A stretch of 64,000 bases of DNA. Origin: Orobanche coerulescens. Lineage: Eukaryota; Streptophyta; Magnoliopsida; Lamiales; Orobanchaceae. The position numbers and the translations under genes were made by a program. The stretch spans positions 14,803,001 through 14,867,000 of the forward strand of contig CM065804.1 in the NCBI GenBank assembly GCA_033398695.1, written 5' to 3'. The notes under the pieces were generated by a model. The model had not been told where the DNA came from. It was given only the letters and a program-made list of their open reading frames with translations, and did no database searches. Positions 1 to 11,655 of the stretch are shown in pieces. Positions within the stretch are counted from its first letter, which is position 1. Each line of letters opens with the position of its first letter.

Positions 1-621
1 GAGACAATTCGACGGGACCTCTGGGGGCCGATACTAATGGGTACGGTCGCGAGTTACCAAGCATGGATAGTTATGATGCGGAAAACTTGAGGATATACAG
101 TTTTAGATGTAAATGTGATATTCCAGAATATTGATTGCAAATGTTTTTCCTAAATGGTTTGTTTACGTTGAATTGCGTATGTATATAATATTGTGTAATT
201 GTGTACTTGCACTAGCTATTCGAATACTAACCTCTTAAATAGGGGATATGCGTCTTATGCATTTCAGGTACTGGTCGAGCTGAGGAGATGGCACGGGATG
301 TGCACGCAAAGGATGGACTAGCATGATGATAAGGCTCGAGTCTATATTTTTATGCTTTGTCATTATATATGTTTGGGTATTGAAGTTAGACTGAGTGTTT
401 TATAAATTGGTTAAAGTCTCCTGCGTGGGCAATGGATTTATGTGGAGCTACACTTTTAGATATTTGATTAAAATGTTTTGGCCGAGGCCACGGCCCTATT
501 TTACTATGATGATTGTGTCTTTTGGGATTTCATATACGGTTTGTGTGTTATCTGTTAGCCTGGTAGACCTCATGAAGGTTCTACGGTGTGTAATATCCCA
601 TTTGTGATTTGGGGTGTTACA
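1..621 (+). repeat. Element A 5' LTR, 3' portion
   Basis: Matches 6990-7615 of the 3' LTR nearly base for base and ends in the same GGTGTTACA terminus at 621, directly before the PBS. It begins inside the downstream minisatellite. It differs from the 3' copy by scattered, mainly transition substitutions. Confidence 0.93.
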
Positions 622-625
622 TTTA

Positions 626-643
626 CGGTATCGGAGTCTTATG
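626..643 (+). other. Element A primer-binding site
   Basis: CGGTATCGGAGTC lies four bases after the 5' LTR. It is a mutated version of TGGTATCAGAGC, the complement of the plant initiator-Met tRNA 3' end used by many Ty3/gypsy elements. Two of the changes are transitions. Confidence 0.8.
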
Positions 644-753
644 TTATGAATACCTAGGCTGTCGGTAAATTTTGGGTCTGTCAGTCGTGTCGTTAGAGTC
701 AGTTATTGAGCCTAATATCATCGTGCTACCATCTCTTCGTGCGACCCGTGACT

Positions 754-880
754 GTAAGTCTCCTCGAACTATTATATTTCTGTAATTCGTTTCCTTGTGT
801 TGTTTGGATTGTGAATTGTGGTACCGACCTTACAAACTGTGAATTTTTTTGATCTTGTTCCTTTCATGTCTTTTCTTCAG
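754..880 (+). other. Candidate leader intron between PBS and gag of A
   Basis: A strong donor-like site (ACT|GTAAGT) follows the PBS, and a pyrimidine-rich acceptor (TCTTTTCTTCAG) ends two bases before the gag ATG at 882. Splicing is inferred from sequence only. The GTAAGT box recurs after the PBS in D, F, G and H. Confidence 0.45.
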
Positions 881-881
881 T

Positions 882-2160
882 ATGTTGAGAGGTCACGGTA
901 GACCAGCTAGGGGATGCGGCCGAGGCCGTGGTCGGGGTGATATTAATGAGGAAGTCTCACTTTCTCGGTCCTCTGCAGATTCGGCCTCTCAATCAGCCGA
1001 TCACTCTACCTCTGAGCTCTGACGGGCAGCAGGATATGTCGGTCAGTCAGGATCTATCGTCGGGTAATAATGCCGACACCGGGGCTACTGCCGTACTTCA
1101 GCAGTTCGTAGCCCAGCTTGCCTAGATAGCTCAGGGAGGATGCCAGAATCCGCCCCCGACTCCTGAGGAAGAAGCTAATAAGTGGCTTCAGACGGTGACT
1201 AAGATGCACCCTCCTCGTTTCTATGGATCTTCTGACTCCCTCGGTTGGGAGAATTGGCTCTTTCAGTTGAGCAGAACTTTTGATGCCATAGCTTGTCCCG
1301 ATGACAGAAGGGTACATATTGCCCAGTACTTCCTGGATAAGGAAGCTGCGGAATGGTGGGAGGTTGTGGCGCCCAGAGACCGTCGAGCCACTTGGGAGGA
1401 ATTCAAGACTGCTATGGAAGCAGAATATTGTCCGCCGCCAGTCAAAGAACGCAGGATTGTGGAGTTCTTCACTGCTACACCTCAGGATGTGCCGATTTCT
1501 CAGGCCATTATCTCTTACAATCAACAGTTGGGGTTCGTAAAGGATCAAGTGAGAACAGAGGCCGATAAAATCTGTTATTTCAATATGCGCATGAAACCGC
1601 ATATCAGGCAGAGCATGGCACCGCTCATGTGTGCCCCCTTGAAAGAATACCAGAATCATGCCCTAGCGATCGAGATGGCTATCCCGGAATCAGAGTCGGG
1701 TTCTGAAACTAAGAAGCAGAAGACTACTGGCAGTTTTGCAGCAGGTAAGAGTGTTCAGTTTTCGAGGTCTCGTTCTGCTCCTACATTTGGGAAGAGGCCG
1801 TTTCATCAGGCCGGTGGATCTCAGGATAACCGTTCAGTCCAGTCTGTTGCATATGGCGGGAGAGTTTGTTTTAATTGCAGTCAGTACGAGCACGTGATGA
1901 AGGATTGCCCATTTCCGTTAGTTACTTGCTTTACTTGCGGACAGACCGGGCATCAGGCATCTCATTGTGAGAGGGCCACTAGGGTCACCAGAGCTCCGAC
2001 TTCAACCGCCGATCAGAAGGAACACAACACTCCAGCTACTCATGTTCCTCAGAGTTCGGGTCGTGGTAGGGGTTGGGGTCAGCCGGATCGCCGTACAGCA
2101 TCGAGTTCGGGCTCAGTTCACCCCCGATTGTATCAGATGAGGCACAAAGAGGAGGCAGAC
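882..2160 (+). pseudogene. gag: Element A gag (capsid/nucleocapsid), broken
   Basis: Gag packages the element RNA into cytoplasmic virus-like particles. The likely start is the ATG at 882, followed by a Gly-Arg-rich N-terminus. The frame then changes, and a TAG at 1123-1125 interrupts it. From 1195 the frame is open into pol. The capsid part contains the hydrophobic and Trp-rich segment usual in Tekay gag. Two zinc knuckles follow: a CX2CX4HX4C-like one from about 1867 in which the Gly-His context is altered (SQYEH), and a good second knuckle at 1927-1968 (C-C-H-C intact). The TAG at 1123 is consistent with a CAG-to-TAG change, the usual decay of methylated DNA. No function is expected from this copy. 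Confidence 0.9.
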
Positions 2161-4140
2161 ATTCCGGTGGTGTCAGGTACCACTCAGATCCTTTCTCATC
2201 CAGTTTCAGTGATTTTTGATTCGGGTGCTACCCACTACTTTATTGCTTCAGATTGTGTGAGCCGTATTGCTTTTGATTGCTTGTTTGAATGTGAACCGTT
2301 TGCAGTGGGTATGCCTAGCGGGGATCGTATGGTTGGGGACCGGGAAGTTAGGGATTGCCCAGTGAGGATCGGGAGCCGATATTGGTCCTCGAATCTCATT
2401 GTTATAGACCTTAAGGGTGAGGATTTGATCCTCGGGGACGATTGGTTAGATCGTCACAGTGCTATCATGAACTATCGGACTCGTACCATCTCGATAGTGG
2501 CCGAGGACGACACCGAGCATACTCTCGTCGGTTGTAAGCCGGATAGATTGGGGAGTGTGATTAGCACCTTGAAGGCGATGAAACTTCTGAACCAGGGTTG
2601 TGTCGGCTACTGGTGTTATTCTCTGAAGGCAGAAGATGGTGGAGTTGATTTGTCGTCGATTCCAGTTGTTAGTGAGTATCTCGATGTATTTACGGATGAC
2701 TTGTCGGGATTACCACCACAGCGGGAGGTGGAGTTTCCTATTGATCTAGAGCCGAATGCGGACCCTATTTCTCGAGCGCCGTACCGTATGGAACCGTCGG
2801 AGATGTTAGAGTTGAAGAAACAGTTGGGAGAGTTGTTAGATAAAGGGTATATTCGACCGAGTGCATCGCCTTGGGGTGCGCCTGTACTTTTTGTCAAGAA
2901 GAAGGATGGATCGCTTCATTTATGCATCGATTATCTAGAATTAAACATGTTGACCATCAAAAACAAATACCCTTTGCCCAGGATCGACGATTTATTTGAT
3001 CAGCTTCAGGGAGCGACAGTCTTCTTGAAGATTGATTTACGATCGGGCTACTACCAGTTGAGGATTCGGGACAATGATATACCGAAAGCTGCCTTTAGGA
3101 TGAGATATGGCCATTACGAGTTTGTGATTATGCCTTTCGGGCTAACCAATGCCCCATCAGTGTTCATGCAGTTGATGAACAAAGTTTTTATTGAGTATCT
3201 GGACAAATTCGTAGTCGTTTTTATCGATGACATTCTTATCTATTCCCGGAGTCGGGAGGAGCACGTCTTACATCTCCAGATTGTACTAGACATTTTGAGA
3301 GCTGAACGGTTGTATGCGAAGTTCTCTAAGTGTGAGTTTTGGCTCGAGGAAGTGATGTTCCTCGGGCATGTGATTTCAGCAGAGGGAGTTCGGTTAGATC
3401 CACAGAAGATAGAGGCAGTGATAGCGTGGGAACCACCTAAGAATGTGAAGGAGGTGAGGAGTTTTCTGGGACTTACAGGCTATTACCGTAGATTTGTTGA
3501 GGGATTTTCTAAGATCGCTAGACCACTCACTCAGTTAATCTAGAAGACTCAGAAATTCGAGTGGACCGCAGACAGACAGGGTAGTTTTGATGAGTTGAAG
3601 AGACGACTAACTACCGCACCCATGTTAGTATTGCCTTAGGGGAGCGAATATTTCGTGGTATATAGTGATGCTTCGGACCTTGGGCTTGGATGTGTTTTGA
3701 TGCAAAGAGATAGAGTTATTGCTTATGCATCCCGACAGCTGAAACCTTACGAAGCAGATTACCCTACGCATGATTTAGAGTTAGCTGCAGTCGTCTTTGC
3801 TTTAAAAATCTGGAGGCATTATCTCTATGGGTCGTCATGTAATATTTACACGGATCACAAGAGTCTAAAGTATATCTCCAGTCATAAAGAGTTGAACATG
3901 AGACAGCGTAGGTGGTTGGAGCTAATTAAAGATTATGACCCCGAGATACTTTACCATCCGGGTAAGGCTAATGTAGTGGCCGATGCATTGAGCCGGAAGC
4001 CGATGGAATTACAGATGTTAGAGGTACTTACACCACAGAGTAGGATCCAGCGGGATTTGATTTTTCAGAATATCGAGGTTTTGGGTTCAAAGAGTGGAGG
4101 ATCAGTTATGTGCGTTCGAAATCATTTTGTCCTTGACTGA
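2161..4140 (+). pseudogene. pol: Element A pol: protease, reverse transcriptase, RNase H (broken)
   Basis: Continues in frame with gag. The aspartic protease active site is seen as DSGATH with its Asp at 2218-2220. RT extends from about 2800 to 3540 with the FIDD catalytic motif at 3220-3231 and the conserved MPFGLTNAP segment before it. In-frame TAG codons at 3541-3543 and 3637-3639 cut RT from RNase H. RNase H runs from about 3650 to 4010 with its first catalytic Asp in YSDAS and a TDHKSLKY motif. A TGA at 4138-4140 closes this part. Apart from those stops the domains are complete and well conserved, so the decay looks recent and point-mutational. Confidence 0.93.
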
Positions 4141-5559
4141 TGATATCAAGGCGAAGCAGTAGGATGATCCGCTCTTGGTCCAATTGAGGGAGGATGTGAG
4201 GAAGGGGAAAGCCCCTGGGTTTTCATTCAGGATGATGGAGTTTTGAGATTTCGCGGCAGATTATGTGTTCCGAAGGTCTTGAGTGAGGCTCATACTACGC
4301 CTTACTCCATACATCCTGGTACGAGCAAAATGTACAAGGATGTAAGGAGTAACTATTGGTGGAGCAATTTGAAGACGGACATGAACGAGTTTGTATTGAA
4401 ATGTTTAACCTGTCAGAAGGTTAAGATTGTGCATCAGCGACCCGCGGGATTATTGCTACCACTCCCTATTCCGGAGTGGAAGTGGGAGGACATTTCAATG
4501 GATTTTATTACCAGTATGCCTAAGACTCGGACTGGAATGAACATTATTTGGGTTATTGTCGATCGGCTAACTTAATCAGCTCATTTTATGGGTATTAAGG
4601 ATACTTGGGGGACGGAGAGACTAGCGCGGGTGTTCATTGCGGAGATCGTGAGGTTGCATGGGACCCCTAAGAGTATTGTTTCGGATCGTGATGGCTGGTT
4701 CATATCACATTTTTGGCAGGACGTTCATCGAGCCTTGGGGACCGAGTTGAAACTCAGTACATCCTACCACCCTCAGACAGACGGACAGTCTGAGTGGACG
4801 ATACAGACGCTGGAGGATATGTTGCCTGTGATTTAGATTGTAAGGATGATTGGGAGTCGTACTTGCCATTGATCGAGTTCATGTACAACAATAGTTGTCA
4901 CACCTCGATCAAAACGGCACCATTTGAGGCATTATATGGTAGAAGGTGCATATCGCCGTTGTGTTGGAATGATGCATCCGAGCTAATTGGCACCGAGCCC
5001 GATATGGTAGTTGAGACGAGAGAAAAGATTGCTCTGATTCGCGATAGGATGTTGACGGCCCAGAGTCAACAGAAGTCTTATGCCGATACGCGTCGCCGGC
5101 TGTTGGAGTTTGAGGTGGAAGACCATGTGTTGCTTAAGATGTCGCCGACACGGGGAGTTTACCGCTTCGGTCGGAAGGGTAAACTTAGTCCGAAATATAT
5201 TGGGCCGTTCGAGATTCTAGAGAGAGTTGGAGAGCTTGCATATCGGTTAGGCTTGTCGCCGTCCCTGAGCCACGTACATAACATATTTCATGTTTCCTAG
5301 CTTAGGAAGTACGTACCAGACCCTAGCCATATTATTGATTTTGGAGAGATCGAGTTGGGGCCCGACTACCATTGAGGAAAGGCCGATTCAGATCTTAGAG
5401 CATCGGGTGAAGCAACTCAGGCACAAAACCATTCCTTTGGTTAAAGTGAAATGGTCGAGGCATGGATCCGAGGAAGCAACGTGGGAGACAGAAGAGAGTA
5501 TGAGGTCGAGTACCCCGAGTTATTCGCGTTGTACGTTTCAGGACGAAACTTATTTTTAG
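4141..5559 (+). pseudogene. pol: Element A pol: integrase and chromodomain-like tail (broken)
   Basis: Integrase inserts the cDNA into chromosomes, and in chromoviruses the tail directs it to heterochromatin. The HHCC zinc-finger part (HPG...CLTCQ) lies at about 4300-4430. The catalytic core follows, with the first Asp in SMDFIT near 4500 and the second in VSDRD near 4685. The HPQTDGQSE segment that carries the Glu lies near 4770-4795. A TAA at 4573-4575 and a frame change near 4800 break the core. The C-terminal part continues in another frame to 5300. A tail with EERPIQILEHR, KWSRHG and EATWE motifs at about 5365-5530 is spread over two frames. Confidence 0.9.
5533..5550 (+). other. Conserved inverted repeat upstream of PPT (A)
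   Basis: ACGTTTCAGGACGAAACT is a GTTTC/GAAAC inverted repeat with a short loop just before the polypurine tract. The same box is found at the same place in D, E, G and H. Confidence 0.6.
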
Positions 5560-5569
5560 GGGGAGAGAA
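5556..5569 (+). other. Element A polypurine tract
   Basis: AGGGGGAGAGAA directly precedes the TGTAATATCC start of the 3' LTR, as expected for the plus-strand primer. Confidence 0.85.
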
Positions 5570-6096
5570 TGTAATATCCGTAGTTTTTATTTTTGGTAAT
5601 TTCTATTTTTGGTGTATGTTCGTTTCGGACGACTCACTTGTCACTGTTTTGGGATTCTGAATCTAAATTGTTCTTTGAGTTTTTCCATTTGGACGAGTTT
5701 CGGTGATGTTTTTACGTATTTTCGTCTTGAACTATGTTTTATCGCATGTACGTACGATTCTCGTAAAACTCGTTCGATTTCACTATTTATCTATTTCCAT
5801 ATGTTCGTATGGTTGAGTTGTGCATGTTGTGAGTTTCGGATTGTTAATCCGGCGTTGTATCATGATTTTCGGACATTTGGGCTGTTTTGTAATTTCCTAT
5901 AAGTTTAGGGAATTTATCCCCTTGTTCGATTTTGGTTGTGTACCTCGGACCATTCCGATTTATTGGATATTATTTTTCGTTACTTGTCATTCTTCTCAGA
6001 CCGTTGGTTCGGCATATCGTGTTATGGTTTTATCGTCTTTTTTTCACTTATGGTAGCGTCGTCCTGTGACAAGAGGCTGTCTGGCATGACCTGTGC

Positions 6097-6290
6097 AAAA
6101 CGGCGCAAGACCCGCGGCATTCTGCGCCGTGTCTGCGCGCCGTGTCGCACAGGGGTCGCTCGCTGATTTGCGAAACGGTGCAGACCCACGGCATATCAAG
6201 CGCCGTGTCAGGCGCCGTGTCGCACAGGTCGCCACGATTTGCAACACGGTGATGAACACGACGCTAGATGGGCCGTTTGTTGCGTCGTGT
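6097..6290 (+). repeat. Promoter-proximal ACGGCGC/GCGCCGT array in A LTR
   Basis: Several copies of GCGCCGTGTC and its complement-like ACGGCGC or ACGGTGC occur in both orientations within about 190 bp, immediately before the TATA box. It corresponds in position to the palindrome arrays of D, E, F, G and H but has a different motif. Confidence 0.7.
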
Positions 6291-6302
6291 TACATCCCGA
6301 GA

Positions 6303-6308
6303 TATATA
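6303..6308 (+). promoter_or_regulatory. Putative TATA box of element A LTR
   Basis: TATATA follows the GC-rich array directly and sits in a GATATATAGGAC context like the TATA regions of the sister LTRs. Confidence 0.55.
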
Positions 6309-6828
6309 GGACAGACGGGTGTTTTAACCCCATTTCCTCCTTTTTCCTCTCGGTTCTTCACTTCTTCTTGGCGATTTCGGGCGATCTCACTCAGATTTTT
6401 CATTCCATCATCGTATAACTCGGAATTGGATATTCTAGCACGAATCAACCATCTTCCTTCCACCTTTTCATCGTTGAATTGAGGTATTTTGGCATTTTAC
6501 CTAATGTTAGGGTTCTTGTATATAATTCATTTTTACTTCCGTTTTTGCTTCAGTTGATGGTGGATTATAGTTATGTGAGCATGATTATAGTTTTTCCTTG
6601 AAGTTTTGTGGATTAATTCCGAGTTCTTCCCCTACGTTAATTAAGTTAACCCCTATGCCTTCATAGTGTTCGGCGAATTGTCCCATCGGATAGAACAAGG
6701 AAGAATTCCTAGGCTTTCACAATATTGAGATTGATCATATATCGTTCTTATGTTAGGAACGGATTTTTGGAGATTATACGGACCGAAACCTTTCCTTTCA
6801 CCATTTTCTTCACATCGTGTTGTGTAAG

Positions 6829-7261
6829 GCAAGTACATGTATTACATTTCATTGTGTGTGTACGGTTTTGATGCGAATAATGTAAATTGTATTATTAAAT
6901 GAATGTGATTGTTGCTCTTCCACCCGGGGATGGCATATGTGGCCTCTGGGGGCCGATACTAATGGGTACGGCCGCAGAAGTGGTTTCTCACCCATGGACG
7001 GTTCGACGGGACCTTTGGGGGCCGATACTAATGGGTACGGTCGCGAGTTACCAAGCATGGATAGTTATGATGCGGAAAACTTGAGGAAATACTATTTTAG
7101 ATGTAAATGTGATATTCCAGAATATTGATTGCAAATGTTTTTCCTAAATGGTCTGTTTGCGTTGAATCGCGTATGTATATAATGTTGTGTAATTGTGTAC
7201 TTGCACTAGCTATTCGAATGCTAACCCCTTAAATGGGGGAAATGCGTCATATGCATTTCAG
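6829..7261 (+). other. Candidate GC-AG leader intron in A LTR
   Basis: AAG|GCAAGTA at 6826-6835 matches the consensus for GC-type donors, and ATTTCAG ends at 7261. Equivalent pairs occur in every Tekay-like LTR here. The intron would contain the minisatellite. This is inference; no transcript was seen. Confidence 0.35.
6937..7050 (+). repeat. Two-unit minisatellite in A LTR
   Basis: Two copies of a roughly 70-bp unit containing GGGGGCCGATACTAATGGGT are separated by a segment with CGACGGGACC. It resembles the D array in sequence and in place. Confidence 0.8.
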
Positions 7262-7615
7262 GTACTGGTCGAGCTGGGGAGCTGGCACGGTATGCGCACG
7301 CAAAGGATGGACCGGCATGATGATGAGGCTCAAGTCTATATTTTTATGCTTTGTCATTGTATCTGTTTGGGTATTGAAGTTAGACTGAGTGTTTTATAAA
7401 TTGGTTAAAGTCCCCTGTATGGGCAATGGATTTATGTGGAGCTACACTCTTAGATACTTGATTAAAATGTTTTGGCCGAGGCCACGACCCTATTTTACTA
7501 TGATGATTGTGTCTTTTGGGATTTCATATATGGTTTGTGTGTTATGTGTTAGCCTGGTAGACCTCATGAAGGTTCTACGGCGTGTAATGTCCCATTTGTG
7601 ATTTGGGGTGTTACA

Positions 7616-9350
7616 AAACCGAGTCCCAACCTACGGCAGAAGGCAGCCGCGGCGACACCAGACTCTCACTCCCGCCCCTGAGGGACGGGCCCAGCCTCTC
7701 ACTCGATCAATTCCAAACTGCAGAACAGATCGAGGAGGCCATGACCATCCTAAGGGAGCGACGGAGAGCATGCGACGCGCCCACTATTACCCCCTAAGCC
7801 ATCCACCGCACGGGCAAACGAAAGCTCAAGGGTTATATGTCGAGCAATCATCAGACATCCCCGATTCCCGAGAAAAGGCACTCGCGAGGCGGGACAGTTC
7901 CATCTTGAGCCGCCTAGGAAGTGATCCTTCATGGCAATCTGGGCATTCTGGCCTGGCCCTAGCCATGAGACGACGGAGTCCGAATTCATCACCAGGAGTT
8001 CGGCATACCCAACTCACAGAAAACAGGTCGGCCATCTGGCACCCCCTCGCTGAAAAATCGAACTCGGCGGCAAAGACCTCATCGCCTACAACGGAGCCAG
8101 GAGATCAGTACATGACCACCTCGGATCCCACTCCGAGAGCCAGACCGCGAGCAGCCAGGCTACGACGATGGCCGCAATGCAGCACCAGCTCGACGATATG
8201 AAAGCGCTTCTAGAAACTGGGGCAGGCGCCAAGAGAAAGGTCGCCGGACCAAGTGAGCCGCTCGCAGTCCAGATCGAGATTGCCCCCGTGCAACCAAAGA
8301 TCGCTCCTCCTCAAACACCTGTGTATGAGGGGAGATCAGACCTCGAGACTCACTTAAGCAAGTTCCGGATCTACATGACCGAATGCCGGGCGTCAGATGC
8401 GATAAAATGCCGAATGTTCCTGTTAACATTGGGCAATCTTGCCCATAAGTGGTACATCTCATTGCCACCGCGCTCAATCAACTGTTTTGAAAAGCTGGCG
8501 AGCGACTTCACATCATACTTCGCCGCCAAGGTCGCTCGGACAGAAGGTCCCCACCGCATGATGAAGATCAGGCAGGGGAGAGACGAGTCTGATGAAGATT
8601 ACATTGACCGGGTGGATGATAGTCCTCACCGGCGAGCCCATAAGCGACAAGATCACCCTATACTCGGTTCTGGGGGGATTCGATGGTCTTTCGCCTATGT
8701 TCAGGCACCTCACGAAGGACATACCCCCAACCTACGCGATCTTCCACGCCAAGGCCGCTGACTTTCTGGCCAAGCAGAGGTTGCTCACCTTTTGCCTAGG
8801 CGAGGGGGCAATCAGAGAGAGAAAGGCGCCATATGCCATCCCAAAGAAGACGATCGCCAAGCCCATAAAGGCAGTCGCAAGGTCACTCGGTGAGTTCAAG
8901 GCCTTCGAGGATGTGGAAGTCCACCTCCTCCGCGACCTCAATCTATCTCCGACCCATATCCTCAACGCCATCAAGGGGCGCGAGTGGCTGAGCAAGCCAA
9001 AGCCGATGAGGGACAACGGTCATCTGGACTGCAATAAATTTTGTGCCTACCACAAAAGTCCCGGCCACAACACCAGTCAATGCCGCGAGCTCCTCAGACA
9101 ACTATGGAGATTGTTCGAGGAAGGCAAGCTGGACAGTTTAGTAACCAAGCCGGAGCCCCGGGCAGAAAGGACCGGGGGCCGCGATCTACGACAGAACGAT
9201 GACCGTCAATCTCCCAATTCGGTCGCCAGAATCGAGCGAGATGAGCCGGAGTACTCATATGAGTCGATCCCTCCGATCAACCCCGACGGCCGGGTCAATA
9301 TGCTTCAATCAGGATGTGCAAATCTCGGAGGTCTTTCCCCAGTTTCCACC
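7616..9350 (+). pseudogene. gag: Element B gag (5' end removed by A insertion), broken
   Basis: Homologous over its length to the minus-strand gag of C (16604-18135). The first frame (7616-7797) ends in TAA. The frame then changes, and a clean stretch begins near 8168 and runs to about 8625, where two bases are missing relative to C and the frame shifts. It resumes at 8592-9350. The capsid core (YISLPPRSI, DYIDRVD) is clear. A nucleocapsid knuckle of the Tat type, C-X2-H-X4-H-X4-C, lies at about 9047-9090. Gag would form the particle. This copy is not translatable as one protein. Confidence 0.88.
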
Positions 9351-10722
9351 ATGTCAAACAAAAAATGGAAGACCGAGCTGAGGGCATTCGCCACAGTCCA
9401 TGTCGTGGTGCCCCCGGAGCCAACCATCTACAGAGATGCGCTCATCTCCTTCTCCAACAAGGATAGGGAGGGAGTGCAGTGCCCCAAGGGGGATGCATTG
9501 GTGATCTCTGCATGTATCCTTGCGAAAACGGTCGACCACGTGCTGATTGACAACGGGAGCTTTTGCAACATCATATTCAAGTCTGCTCTGGACCATCTCG
9601 GCAACCTGACCAAATTCATCAAGCCGTTCGAAACCGTGCTTCAAGGGTTCGGCGACAACATGGTCAAAGCCTGTGGAAGGATCAAGCTCTCCGTCGAGCT
9701 AGTCTGCTATTACGATCCTAAGGTTAAGATCACTAGGAACCTGAACTTTGTAATCGTAGACATGCCCAGCATCTATAATGGGTTCCTAGGTCGCCCCTTT
9801 CTAGAAACCTTTGAGGCGGTCGCCTCTTCTTTCTTTATCAGATCAAGTTCCCCACTACCGAAGGGGTAGTCGGTACTGTAAAAGGAGATCAACTAATGGC
9901 AAAGAAGTGTTTAAACTACTCTTGTGTTGTAGATTTTCCTTTGAACATTTCTTGTCCTGTTTGTAACACTGGGATGATCGACAACCAACCAATGGAGATC
10001 GACGAGCCAAGCACCTCATACCAGCCCAACTCAGAAGACGACATCTCTCATCGATCGTCGGACGACATCGAACTGAGGATTGGCTTTGAGTCAAGCCTCG
10101 ATGTTGATCCAAGGATCGAGTCCAGGGATCGCTCCAAATGAGAAGCGACCATTCCCACCGAAGAGTTAGAAAGTATAACAATCGATCCGACTGGCCCGGA
10201 ACGGGAAGTGCAGATCGGTTCGAGAATCGATCCTGAGCTAAAAGACAATTTGATCAGTTTACTACGAAAGAAGATCGGAATCTTTGCCTCGTCGCATCAA
10301 GATATGGTCGGCATCAATCCTGAACATGCCTGCCACTATCTGAAGATCGACCCGAAAAGGAAGCCTATTCACCAAAAACGTAGGAAATTCGGTCCAGAAA
10401 AATATGCAGCGCTAGATGCAGAAGTCAAAAAGCTGCTCGACAATAAACTGATCGGTGTAGCTACTGATGAGCCATAGTGGGTGGCCAACGCGGTGCTCAT
10501 CAAGAAGGCGAGCGACTTCCGGAGGTTATGCATCGATTTCACCAACCTCAACGCGGCTTGTCCGAAAGATCACTTTCCAATGCCTCGCATTGACCACTTG
10601 GCCAATAGCACGGTAGGTTGCGAAATGATGTCGTTTATGGACGCCTTCGCCGGATACCATCAGATCCCAATGGCGGAGAAAGACGTAAAACACACATCAT
10701 TCCACACGAAAAAAGACGTGTT
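9351..10722 (+). pseudogene. pol: Element B protease and RT N-terminal part (interrupted by C)
   Basis: The protease has DNGS with its Asp at 9549-9551; DNGS in place of DTGS is common in Tat elements. The frame shifts near 9845, and an acidic linker follows. The RT N-terminus is readable from about 10208, with a TAG at 10475-10477 before the WVANAV segment. It continues through the RLCIDFTNLN and FMDAFAGYHQ motifs, which carry the first RT catalytic Asp. Coding is cut at 10722 by C and resumes in frame at 19210. Confidence 0.9.
10718..10722 (+). repeat. Target-site duplication of C, left copy (GTGTT)
   Basis: GTGTT here and at 19205-19209 flanks element C exactly. Removing one copy with C restores the RT frame of B. 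Confidence 0.93.
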
Positions 10723-11642
10723 TGTTGTTTCCCAAAATATTATTCGGAATAATCTGCTGGATATGGGTACGGGTGAGTAACAAACAAAATGCAAGAGCAC
10801 GTCCGACGGAATGAAAATAACACAATATTTTCCGGGGTTGTTAGTCCCAAGCTTGAATGCTCTCGCGAGATATTATTAATAGAAATACTGCTTTGGAGTA
10901 CAAATATTAATGTTAGAGTACAATTACAATGAGTGTAATGACCCTAGTTATCTAGCTCTTAAGTGTTGATGATTGCCGGAAGAACCAGAGTTAAAGCACT
11001 GTAAGGTCCTGTTACAAATATGAAGTGTTCTCTTTATTGTTCACTGTGGAATTCTGTGTCGGAGGTCTCCTATTTATAGAAGAGGAGGTTGTTAGGATGT
11101 CTTAATCCCAAACGGGCGATCGCCTTTCCTGCATTAAATTAAATGGGCAATCATCTCAGCACGTGGGTCGGTTTCCTTAAAGCCCGCAACTGCTACTGGC
11201 AGCCAAATGTGCGAACCAATGAGAAGACAACACGTGCCTCACGTCGCAATCTTAGGAGGTCCCACCTAGGACCTTTAGGCGGGTCTGTCGGTAGGTGAGA
11301 GGCTGTCCTTGTCACCCACAGCTGGTGATGGGCTGGAGTCAAAAAGCCTTTTCCTGCGGTGCCATTTGCGGGTCTACACATGGGCCTTCATCCCGAGATT
11401 CGGTCTTCGTAGACTTGACGGATGCTTGGCTTTTCATATGGCATAAGGCGGCCGTCCTTGGTCGGGCACTAGGGTCGATCGCTAGGTGCCAAGAGACGAT
11501 CGCCCTGGATGTTGATCGCTCGGTACTTGATCTTGGTCTGGAATCTTCGCTTGGTAAGTCTGCCTTAGTTTATTTGATGCTGACTTTGGTCGCTCGGCCC
11601 TTGTGCCGATCGCCGCTGAGGCATATTAATCGCCGCACAATA
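10723..11642 (-). repeat. Element C left LTR (3' LTR in element sense, 920 bp)
   Basis: Nearly identical to 18282-19204. It starts TGTTG and ends CACAATA, where the sister LTR ends CACAACA, so the terminal dinucleotide has a transition. A TATAAATA box reads on the minus strand at 11071-11078. The same LTR family is seen on the plus strand at 48162-48824 (element B). Confidence 0.92.
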
Positions 11643-11655
11643 ATTTCCCCCCAAC
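11643..11655 (-). other. Element C polypurine tract
   Basis: The minus strand reads GTTGGGGGGAAAT directly before the left LTR, which defines the 3' end of C. Confidence 0.8.

Larger units (their letters stand above)
1..7615 (+). mobile_element. Element A: Tekay/Del-type Ty3/gypsy LTR retrotransposon, 5' truncated by the window
   Basis: The element consists of the 3' part of the 5' LTR (1-621), a primer-binding site, gag, protease, RT, RNase H, integrase and chromodomain-like coding remnants, a polypurine tract, and a complete 3' LTR (5570-7615). The Tekay/Del assignment rests on the tail after integrase, which carries an EATWE motif typical of that chromodomain, on the very long LTR and on the Met-type PBS. 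The 3' LTR is followed by AAACC and then by gag of element B, so A was inserted into B; the left target-site copy is outside the window. Coding regions carry at least six premature stops and several frame changes, so this copy is not autonomous. Confidence 0.93.
5570..7615 (+). repeat. Element A 3' LTR (2,046 bp, complete)
   Basis: It starts TGTAATATCC after the polypurine tract and ends GGTGTTACA. In order it contains a T-rich 5' part, a GC-rich palindrome-like array (6097-6290), a TATA box, an AGGCAAGT box at 6827-6834, a two-unit minisatellite (6937-7050), a GCTAACCCC...GGGG hairpin with TTTCAG (7219-7261), and a terminal inverted-repeat block (GCCTGG...CTACGGCG). The short open frames inside it have no coding support. 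Confidence 0.93.
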
